From Endocalyx cinctus (lineage: Eukaryota; Ascomycota; Sordariomycetes; Amphisphaeriales; Apiosporaceae): 64,000 bases of DNA. Below the pieces are notes generated by a model. That model was not told the origin of the DNA. It was given only the letters and a program-made list of their open reading frames with translations, and did not search any database. The stretch covers positions 5,668,441 through 5,732,440 of the forward strand of contig BCKC01000001.1 of NCBI GenBank assembly GCA_001600455.1, read 5' to 3'. A program made the translations under genes and the position numbers. Positions 55,482-64,000 of this stretch are shown here, piece after piece (within the stretch, counting starts at the first letter, position 1; every line of letters starts with the position of its first letter).

Positions 55482-57221
55482 TTCCGTCGTGTATTGAAAT
55501 GTCCTTTTTTTAATATATATTTAATTCATTCCATGGGTATTCGACTTCTTTTTCTTGATCCTTCGTCTTATCAATTAAGAAAGCGAAGTTTCCGATCGGA
55601 GTAAGTTAGGTCCGTTATGAATTTCGGGTTTTAATTCCTCTGATATTCTCACTCTTCAAAAAAAACAAAAACAAAGATGACGAATGATTGATGAAAGTAT
55701 GCGTAGAGGAATTTTGAGGTAAATAAAACTAGTTGGTGATCCTGGTATATAAATGATACTTATTTAATTGAAAGGAATAAAAAAAAAAAAAAAAATAACT
55801 TGGTTAACCTAGAATAATATGATAAACCTGGCTATCTTAGATATCTTTCTGCAGTTGGTGTCATCCCATGTTCCAATTTACCCCATCTGATCATCACAAA
55901 ATATTTCATCCTAATCTTTATCTTTGATTTTCATTTTTACTTCTTTACACGTATCATGGCTTGCTTCTTTTATCAATAGTGTGCTGCAGTGCGTACAGAT
56001 AGTTCAAGAGGGGATTAAATATTGAAAAATCTTATACTACTCGCTTCGTGTACATAGTATAGTATACTATGTACAATTACTTGCCTACCCGTATCCGTAC
56101 TCTACCGTGCCAGCCGTGCTTATCTCCCGCAACCCCTGGTTTTTCTACGCCGTCGGTGTGCATCAATTCCCGTCTCTCGTACCAAACAGTCGGAATCCTT
56201 CTTCGAGAGTCGACACCAACTACATATCCGTATCTCCAACCTACGTAGTCTTGCGTAAGCGAACTCTTATGTATATGTAATGTACGTGTAATCCATACTA
56301 CACAGCTATATGTAGGTATACTATTATTACACATACAAGTACTATCTACAGTAGTCTATTGCTTAGCATTTCGGTACGCTATATTAGTGATACGACCCCA
56401 GCCGGGGTATTTCACAACGATAAGACCCACGCCATAAACAACGTTAAGCCCATCCCTTTCTCGAATAAGAACTCAGTTGTATCTCCCTACGCGGGCAGTA
56501 ATCCGCCTCCTTTGAAACATCTCCGCAGTGCGGGCATCAGGGTGGATTGATCTCCCGTGTCTTAACCCCAAAATATCCCAGAAACAACCCCTTTCCGTTC
56601 ATTATATATTTTTTTTTCTTAACTCGTCTTCCTTTTTTTCTTTTGGTATCTGTAGATTATGCCTACTTGTTTCTTCGTATCCTGGTACAACCCTCTCCAA
56701 AAGAAGGCCCCATGGACGAAGCTCCGTCGGGAGGTACTACATAAAAAAAAAAAAAAAAAAAAAGAGGAGACGTTAAAGAAATATCCACGTGGCCAAGCGT
56801 GGGCAGCGCGGGCGGTAGCGAACGAAAAAAAAAAAAAAAAAACGGCCTCTATGTATAGGAGTACAGGCTAGATATAATAATGATGGAGACGTACTGGAGA
56901 AGGGGGACCTAACTATACTGCCGATGCCAAGTAGTGGCGCCGATGGAGCACAATAAAGGAGGAGTAGCGAACTGGGTGATATTGTATTCGTAGTTTAAAT
57001 AATACGATCATTAACTGCTAATTTGTCCCCGATGGTATATTTAAACCTTTAGTATTGACATGCTAATACGAATCGTCTCTTTCTTATCCGGTTTAGTCGA
57101 TTGATATCCCTAGTCATCTTTGCTTGTTTTAAAACATATCTATCGTATGTGAAAAAAGCGAACTTTTTTTTTTAGAAAAGAAAAAAAAGAAAGAGAAAAA
57201 GGGCGCAAAAAAGAAAAAAGT
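55482..57221. promoter_or_regulatory. Divergent upstream region of permease and SMP-30 genes
   Basis: 1.74 kb between divergent starts, AT-rich, with A15-20 runs (55780-55795, 56741-56763, 56825-56842). Short frames around 56359-56871 are not supported by any family. It presumably holds both promoters. Confidence 0.45.
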
Positions 57222-58444
57222 ATGGCCAAGTACACTAAAGACCCCATGCCCGGACCGCTCGAGTCTCTCGAAGGCGGTAGCGCGTGGTACAAATGCGACC
57301 CGCCCATGGTCTTGGGCGAAGCGCCCATCTACCGAGCCAGCGACTCGACCCTGCACTGGGTCGACTGCCTCGCGAACCCTCCGGAGCTGCACGTCCTCAA
57401 GGTCGACCCGGAGACGGGCGACCCGGCCGAGGCCAAAGCGCGCGTGGTCCCGCTAGCCGACAGCGTGACGGTGCAGTTTTTCCGCCGCGACGTTCCGGGC
57501 AGCTACATCTGCGCGTACTACCAAGGCGTCGCCTTTCTGGACGAGGCCACGGGCAAGCTGGACGTCCTGAAAGAAATCATCCCGACGGAGGATAGGGGCG
57601 TCAGGAGGTTCAACGACGGCGGCGTCGACGCTAAAGGCCGCTTCTGGCTCGCCGAGATCGACGTGAAGGCTATGGCTTGCGGCCCCAACGCCTTGCCGGA
57701 GACTTACGGTACCCCCTTGGGGAGGCTCTGGCGTTACGACCCCGACGGGAGCTTGCATTTGATGGATCAGGGCTTCGTTTGCGGAAATGGGTTGGCTTGG
57801 AGCCCGGATAATAAAATTAGTGAGTATTAGCTACGACACCGTTTTTTTTTTTTTTTTTTTGAGCTCCTCTCCCTAAAAGGCTTAGAAGAGTTTTTATTAA
57901 CGATACTCTACTTTTTAAAAAGTGTACTTCAACGATTCGGTATCGATGAAAGTATTCAAATACGACTTCGACCTCGAGACGGGCGCTATTTCAAACCAGA
58001 AGTTATTCATAGACCGAAGGGACACCTACGGCGAGCCCGACGGTATGGTAGTAGAGTATGCACACAATCTATCTATTATTTCCTCCTTCCCACTCAATTT
58101 TAAGTCTCACAAAGAAAAAAACACAAAGAGAGAAAATTCATTATTAGCTGACTTTTTATACCCCCCCAAAAAAAAGTACCGAGGGAAATCTATGGATAGC
58201 CGTGTTCGCGTCGTACCGCGTGATGGTGTTCTCGCCCGAGGGTAAACACCTGAAAGACGTCATCTTTTCGGCCAACAACATGGCCTGTACGACGTGGGGA
58301 GGCAAGAATTGGGATATCCTGTACATCGCCACGGGCAAGGACAGGAAGCCGACGGCCAAGGCGGACGACGAGGGAGGTCACATGTTCAAGTACCGCGTGC
58401 CCGCCGGCGTCAAGGGAGCGCCTAAGTACGAATTCGCAGGCTAA
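57222..58444 (+). CDS. SMP-30/gluconolactonase-like six-bladed beta-propeller enzyme
   Basis: Three exons: 57222-57819, 57923-58055 and 58177-58444, giving 332 aa. Joins give DNKIMYFNDSVSMKVFKYDF and GEPDGMVVDTEGNLWIAVF, both exact family patterns. Metal ligands of the superfamily are visible: Glu in VLGEAPIYR, Asn/Asp in RRFNDGGVDAKGRFWLAEID, Asn in VCGNGLAWSPDN, Asp in EPDGMVVD. The C-terminus has MACTTWGGKNWDILYIATG. Members hydrolyse sugar lactones or related ring esters, and some are xenobiotic esterases. No signal peptide, so it should be cytosolic. Coding GC is high in exon 1. It is divergent from the NCS1 permease and tail-to-tail with the C2H2/fungal_trans regulator (225 bp, containing a T29 run), suggesting one functional unit; that is inference. 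Confidence 0.9.
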
Positions 58445-58538
58445 AATTTGTTTTCCTTTTGCAAATGGATGAAGAATCGATGAATGCTTTTTTTATTAAT
58501 CCTAAGTTTTGAAATTCATGATATCACACGCAGCATGA

Positions 58539-58541
<3 letters not shown>

Positions 58542-58569
<28 letters not shown>

Positions 58570-58570
58570 T
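58542..58570. repeat. Poly-T run (29 T)
   Basis: A single T29 homopolymer in the short convergent spacer between the SMP-30 and regulator genes, probably within a 3' UTR. Its length is likely polymorphic or imprecise. Confidence 0.9.
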
Positions 58571-58669
58571 GGGATTGACCCAGAAAGAAAGTAAAATAAA
58601 ATAATACAATGTTATATAAAAATGAATCAAACGCTAAACCAGCCCAAAACCCTCCAAAGTATATCCAAA

Positions 58670-61052
58670 TTAATTAATATTTTGATGTATTGTATGTGAA
58701 TTCGGAGGATGATCCTTCAACTGCGACAAGATCTGCCTCGCCTCCCTCAGCAGCTCCCACCTGCAATTATCCAGAGCCTCCATCACGGCGGTAAGCAAGC
58801 CACCTATCTGCCGCGTCCCTTTCAGCTGAGACAGGTCGCCGTCGCCCATCAGCCCGTTCAGCATGGTGGCGAGGTACTGCTCGGCCGAGTACGCCCCGCT
58901 CGGCTTGAAGTACGCGTCCTCGTCCCCCTTGCCGTCGCCGACGACCAAGCCGTAAGCCCAGAGGACCAGGGTCGCGTTGTACAGGCACCACGGCCGGAGT
59001 ACGATGTTGTCGTCCGCGGCCCGGTACCGGCTGCGGGTGAACATGGTCTCCTGGATCAGCAGGAGGCAGTTGCTGAGCACGCGCTTGGCGCTCGTCCGCG
59101 CCCAGTGCGTGATCCGCTGGCGCGCCCGCGTGTACTCGGCGCTGTCGGGGCGGGCGGGCCGCCCCGTCGAGAGGCTCGGCGCGCCCGCGAGCGTGTGCAG
59201 GTCGATGAGCGACACGTGGATCGTGACGTGGACCATGCGCTGGAGCGGCCGGGCCGCCTCGAGGCAGAGGGACGGCGTCTGGCTGAGGAGGCAGAAGGAC
59301 CAGGTGTCGACGGCGCGGTCGAGCCGGTCCTGCCAGTGATCGCCCGGCTGGGACGACGTGTCGGGCTGGTTCTGCTCGATCGCCGACTGCGTCTGGTCGC
59401 GCGAGACCATGTGCCGGTTGACGCAGAACAGGCCGTGCAGCAGGACGAAGCGGGCGAACGGGCTGTACGAGGGCGGGATCGGCTGCCGCGCGAGCAGGGA
59501 CCGCAGCGCCGAGAGGAAGGACGGCGGCGACCCGGCCTTGGCCCGCTCGCGGTTCCATTTCGGCGCCGTCGACGCGTCCCAGAGGTCGTCGCCGCACGGC
59601 AGCGGCAGGTGGATGTCGCTGAGCGACAGCGCGGCCGAGTGGCCGAAGATGGAAGAGTGTTGCGCGTCCATGATGAAGGCGAAATAGGCGGCCCGATAAG
59701 ACGACTCGCGTTCGATCCAGCGATGCCAGGCTTTGGTTGTCGACGACTTCACCTCGTCGTCATCTTCACGATCCGACGAATATGAACTTCCGCGTCTCAT
59801 AAGCTAAAAGCTAGGAGTAAGTAACAAGAATGCGAAAGTCGTGAGAAGATGAGGGATTGTTGATTGATACTCACTGTGATGACAGAATAGTGAAATATAT
59901 GGGATAGCTCATGTTGCTTTCGTGACGAGAACATCTTCTCGTGCGCTTGGATGATGAGAAGAGCTTGCACGGTCCATAATGGAGCGGGAGGTTTAAATTC
60001 GGGCGACTGCACGAATGCCTCATTAGTCATCGGGTCCATCTTAAGAATAATGCAGTATTTAGACTTACGGCAAATATTAACAAGCGCAGACTCTGGTGAA
60101 CGATCTCCGCCGTCTCGTAGTGCTCGGAAGTCGGCGTTAACGTCGCGCCCAAGGTGACGAGAGCGATGAGCAGTAAGGCGGGCGCGTCCTCGACCGAAAA
60201 CGACGGCCGGTGCAGCAGGCAGAAATGAGGATTGTAATGAACCCAATATATTTCGAGGAACTTGTGGAGGTTCTCGGGCTCGAAGAAAGACGAGTCGAGG
60301 ACTTCCTGGGGCAAGCTGCACAAGGCGGCGAGGATCCTGGCGCGGGGGATCTTGCTGGCGCCGTCGTCGTCTTCGTTCGTCGTCGTCGAAGGGCCGGGCT
60401 CGTACGAGTTCTGCGAGTTGGGCGACGTGCCCAGCAGCTGGGTATACGACTGATCCAGGAGGGCCTCGTTCCAGGTCTGCTCGAAGGAGGCGGCCGAATC
60501 GAAACCGAAGATCCAGTTCAGGTCCTGCGAGATGTGAGCCGGGTCGTTGGGGCCGGGACCGTCGAAGAAGGTGAAGTGCTGTATGCCGTCATCGTGCGTC
60601 GGCGGTAACACAGGCGGCGCGGACATCCATGGGGTTTGAATGTCTGGCGTAACGTCAGGTGGTGGTGGTGGTGGTGGCGGCTCGCTCTCCCCCTGGGGCT
60701 GCGCCGCGCGGGACGGAAGTGGCACGACAGGTGCGGTGGTTGTCTCATACGCGGGCATCACGACTTCCGACGGCTGCCCGCGCATGTCATCCACCGAAGG
60801 GATAGAGGATATAGTACCTGTTACCTCAGCGGATGCGGGCCGGCCACTGGTGGTATAACCACCGGAATTCCTATAAGCCATACCTCGTTCATGTCTACGA
60901 ATATGGCGACGTAAAAGATCGAGGCGAACGAAGTCCTTATGACACGTCTTACACCGATAAACCCTTCGCGGCTGATGATTTAATCGATGCCGACTTAAAT
61001 GTTCGGATCTTTTAAAAGTTCTATCACACCCTGGTTCTTGACATTGATACAT
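58670..61052 (-). CDS. C2H2 zinc-finger transcription factor with fungal_trans domain
   Basis: Three exons: 61052-60069, 60006-59875 and 59803-58670, giving 749 aa. Two C2H2 fingers open the protein: YQCQEPGCDRTFKRSEHLSR HRLNH and YRCKTCHKDFVRLDLLRRHI RRH. Next is a disordered activation-like region (Pro8, Ser/Thr, acidic). From about residue 245 the fungal_trans domain follows (YWVHYNPHFCLLHRPSF, PALLLIALVTLGA). Joins give LIFASPEFKPPAPLWTVQAL and HYSVITLMRRGSSYSSD, matching the family. This Klf/zf-C2H2 plus fungal_trans type often regulates carbon or nitrogen catabolism. It sits between an SMP-30 gene and an HSL hydrolase, and is divergent from the latter, so local regulation is plausible but unproven. 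Coding GC is very high, which creates long antisense frames. Confidence 0.92.
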
Positions 61053-62223
61053 GATCTGCTTCCGTCTTCCGAACGGAGGACTGTATTGTTCTTTTGTTAT
61101 GTTTATTAAGCTGGGATTAAATGGTACAATTTGGGGTTCAATTCAACAATGTAAAGAAACCAATCTATTCCTTGTTGTCGACCTGGGGTCGGAAAATAAA
61201 TTAATCCTTCCGACATTAACACAACTCCCCCTGTAAATGGCTAAATCTTCAGAGGGCCCGACCTCAAAAATCAGGTTGTATTGAATTTAGGTACGCTTAA
61301 ATCACATCCAGTAAGATTGTTCACGAAATAATAAATTACTACGGAGTATACACGTATTATAATATTACCTACCTATAGCATACTCAAGAGAGAGAGAGAG
61401 AGGGAAAAAAAAAGAAAACCGCTCAAATTGCTGGTCAATGCGTATATCAATTGTTTATATTGAGTTTCGAATCATTTCGTTCTTTTTGTATCTTTCGTCA
61501 CATTCGCTTAAATTTCTTCGTATTCATATTGTTTGATTCTCTCTCTCTCTCTCTCTCTCTTGATCTTCAATACAGTCATCATCATGTAGGTTGCCGTCTG
61601 TCGTATATTATTATCACCTTAAAAAAGGAGGAGGATAATTAAAAAAAAAAAAAAAAAAAGGAAATGTGAGTACATAGTAAGTTTTAATTGACTTATTATA
61701 CTAAACAAATTGGTTTTAATCCTTGTCCGCGTCTTGCCAAGACAAAAGTACGTCCCGCGTAGGCCCACGCATCGATCATGATTGTGCCTCAATAGCTGTA
61801 GCCGTCCCTCGAATGCAACGCTCAAAAATATCCGCCCGTACAGATTGGTTCGGATAATGCGGTGGGTTGGTCACATCCCTTATCCCATCCTACCCACTTC
61901 CTCGGGATCTGTTAGTAACTCGACATGGTTTAGAATTGAACAGGGTCACTTTTCTACAAAGAGGAGTAAGTAAAACTTGTCACTATTTACGATAAAAGAA
62001 TACTTCTTTTTTCCTTGTTTTTTTATACTTATTGGAAAAAAAAAGAAAGAAAAAGAGAAAATATATATTATCATAGAAAGTTTTAAAACATAACATCATT
62101 TAAGGTAGTATCAAAATATCAGGTTATCGTGGGATTGGATAAATATTTATTTTTTTGGAGTCCAAGTCACACCGAAATAACGAAAATAAAAAGAAAAGAA
62201 AGAAAAAGAAAAGAAAACATATC
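61053..62223. promoter_or_regulatory. Divergent upstream region of the regulator and hydrolase genes
   Basis: 1.17 kb, AT-rich, with GA repeats (61387-61402), CT repeats (61538-61560), A-runs near 61641-61659, and TACGGAGTA at 61340-61348. No gene seen. It presumably contains both promoters and the hydrolase leader. Confidence 0.5.
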
Positions 62224-63344
62224 ATGTCCGCGGAACAACAACAACCTCCTTACCCCCTTCACGACTCCGTGAAGGATTTATTAGATCCCGAATATGTCGC
62301 CTTCTACAACAAGTACCTCTTAAATGCTCAGCAAGTACATTTTCAGCCCGTATCGGCATCACGTGTCGGAGGCAAAATTATACCGGTAAGTCCGATCACT
62401 TTTTGGAATCTGATCAAGAAAGTTCATTTCAATTAAATGGATATGGTTTTTTGTTTTTGTAGGGTGGAACGGATAATGTACCCGTCGGTAAGACGGTAGA
62501 TGCCCACATAACCAGAGCAGAGACGCAAGGGCCTCCTGTGCTCGTCCGGGCTTTCATACCTGAAGGAGCGCCTCCGTCGAATGGGTGGCCGGTATTCCTA
62601 TGGTACCACGGTGGCGGTTGGGTTCTGGGTAACGTAGACTCGGAAAATAGTCTGTGCACCAACCTGTGTTCGCGTTCCAAGTGCGTCATCGTCACGACCG
62701 ATTACCGCTTAGCGCCAGAGGAACCCTTTCCGGCCGCGGTGCATGATGCATGGGAAACCGTGCTGTGGACCGTGTCTGGTGGCGCCGCCAAGGCGATCGG
62801 TGAACCCCTCGACCTGACCAAGCTCGCCATCGGCGGCTCGAGCGCCGGCGGGAACCTGGCCGCCGTCGTGACCCAGAAGGTCCTCGACCAGGACATCTTC
62901 GGCCCCAGAAACCTGCCCGGCTTCAAGCTCCAGATCCTCGTCGTCCCCGTCACCGACAACTCGGTCTGGCTCGACTCGAGCCCGACGTACGAGCGGTACG
63001 AGAACACGGCGGCCCTGCCCGCCGTCAAGATGCTCTGGTATCGTCGTCACTACCTGCCCAACGAGGCCGACTGGACTAAGGTCGACGCGTCGCCGCTGCG
63101 CATGGAGGGCAAGGACAGGTGGGCGAAGCTACCGCCCGCCGCCGTCGTCGTGGCCGAGCTCGACGTTTTGAGGTGGGAGGGCGAGGAGTACGCGAGGAAG
63201 CTTCGAGAAGCTGGCGTGGGAGCGGAAGTCACCGTAATTAAGGGGGTCCCTCATCCCTTCTTAGTCATGGACGCCGTCCTACAGAGGGGTAAGGAGGGTG
63301 TGACACTACTGTGCGAGACTTTAGCCAAGGCCATGAAGGATTGA
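62224..63344 (+). CDS. Alpha/beta-hydrolase of the hormone-sensitive-lipase (hydrolase_3) family
   Basis: Two exons: 62224-62385 and 62463-63344, giving 347 aa. The join reads SRVGGKIIPGGTDNVPVGKT. Complete catalytic machinery: oxyanion HGGGW in WYHGGGWVLGN (about residue 102), nucleophile in GGSSAGGNL (about Ser181), acid in VVVAELDVLRWEGEEY, and His in IKGVPHPFLVMD. No signal peptide or anchor, so probably cytosolic. The family includes esterases and lactone or arylester hydrolases; the substrate is not readable. It is divergent from the C2H2/fungal_trans gene. Exon 1 has ordinary codons while exon 2 is GC-rich, a shift also seen in SPC24. It is intact, unlike the related but decayed gene at 45843-47036, and is not its close parent judging by motif differences. 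Confidence 0.92.
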
Positions 63345-64000
63345 ATAAAATAGAACACGAAAGAATTCTCGCATTCCATAGATTCTTATGTGTGATCCTC
63401 GACGTCCAGTAGAACTAGATGATAGATAGAAATACGTTATATCTAAAGATTTCACTACGGTGTAAAATTAAAAAGAAATTGAATAAAATTAAAAAAAAAA
63501 AAAAAGTTTTCTTTTTTGCAGCCTTCTGCCCAAACACAGTAGTAAGGCGGGTTATCCGCAGGAGAAGTATCCGCGGTGGTGTGAAGAGCAAACGACGCCT
63601 GGTAATATTGGTTGAATTAATGTTCTGGCTATGCAAGAAATATGTACGCGTCTGGATCGAGCACAGCCGACCTAAAACCGTGGGTACCTCCACATACCCG
63701 TTGCCACCAGACACGAGATTCCTCGTTGATTTTTTTTTTTTCATAGCCATCTCGTCTGTTCGACTATGTAGTCCTTGATATGGGGGGGTGATGAAAAGGC
63801 GGCCCCAACCGATAGGGGATGACCGCATGTCTACTTGTGATTCGTTTCATGGCCAGAGAGGACTGGTTGACGAATGCGAGGGCTCGCACAGGTTATCTCG
63901 TAATGAGACCCTGAGCGCGCTAGGCACAGCGATCTTCCCCATGTTCCTAACTCGCTCACCAGAAGCGAGGCGGCAGGCAACATATGATTTTTTTTTTTTC
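63345..64000. other. Right-edge spacer
   Basis: 656 bp after the hydrolase gene, with A15 and T9-10 homopolymers. The sequence 63840-63980 is less AT-rich and may belong to a feature beyond the edge, but no frame or RNA fold is convincing. Confidence 0.4.

Noticed and set aside
58709..59785. 358-codon plus-strand frame opposite the regulator gene
   Set aside because: Composition (Arg/Val/Gly/Ala strings) is the typical mirror of high-GC3 coding on the minus strand; it contains no domain motif.
58670..59800. Independent gene starting MRRGSSYSSD
   Set aside because: It is exon 3 of the C2H2/fungal_trans regulator; two in-phase introns join it to the zinc-finger part.
63415..63828. Overlapping Lys- and Phe-rich frames at the right end
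   Set aside because: Low-complexity frames made by A/T homopolymers, with no conserved feature.
1..64000. Secondary-metabolite core genes, CRISPR arrays, prophage or other prokaryotic systems
   Set aside because: No PKS, NRPS or terpene-synthase motif and no regular spacer repeats; gene structure is eukaryotic throughout.

Overview
The window is from the nuclear genome of a filamentous ascomycete (Pezizomycotina, most likely a Sordariomycete). The evidence is short GT-AG introns of about 50-120 nt with CTAAC/CTAAT-type branch sites, fungal-type proteins on both strands (Cns1-like co-chaperone, APSES regulator, GH76 wall mannosidase, Spc24, Fis1, a C2H2/fungal_trans regulator), one tRNA-Ala, and AT-rich spacers full of homopolymers and TACCT/AGGTA tracts. 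No prokaryotic feature, CRISPR array or complete mobile element was seen. I rebuilt the multi-exon genes by hand. In each of them every exon junction keeps phase and the protein runs continuously through the family motifs.

Layout. 0-6.5 kb: 3' end of a membrane-protein gene, HIS5 (-), tRNA-Ala (-), and a 1069-codon gene (-) that fuses a conserved fungal domain to a C2H2 module. 6.4-9 kb: spacer with a CA/TA microsatellite and an orphan open frame. 9-15.6 kb: GH76 mannosidase (+), CNS1/TTC4 (+, with one N), and an APSES-domain regulator (-). 15.6-19.8 kb: a 4.2 kb spacer without a convincing gene. 19.8-33.7 kb: TOP2 (+), a reticulon-like gene (-) and a Gyp5-type Rab-GAP (-). 36-45 kb: an SSXT-like Q-rich coactivator (-), Scn1/TatD (-), a small membrane protein (+), and SPC24 (-) divergent from FIS1 (+). 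45.8-48.3 kb: a decayed alpha/beta-hydrolase gene and a tRNA-like, SINE-like element. 48.6-52.1 kb: an RNF126-type RING ligase (+) and a polyQ protein (-). 53.5-63.3 kb: an NCS1 permease (-), SMP-30/gluconolactonase (+), C2H2/fungal_trans regulator (-) and HSL-type hydrolase (+), arranged as two divergent pairs.

How the genes work together. Most are unlinked housekeeping functions: histidine synthesis, chromosome topology, kinetochore, ER shape, Rab traffic, mitochondrial fission and ubiquitylation. The 53.5-63.3 kb block is the exception. Transporter, lactonase-like enzyme, esterase-like enzyme and regulator together look like a small uptake-and-hydrolysis cluster, which is the best candidate here for an undescribed pathway. 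Other points of interest are the fused C2H2 protein, the hydrolase pseudogene beside the SINE-like element, sharply GC-rich coding blocks inside otherwise AT-balanced surroundings, and a recurrent intergenic 9-mer.
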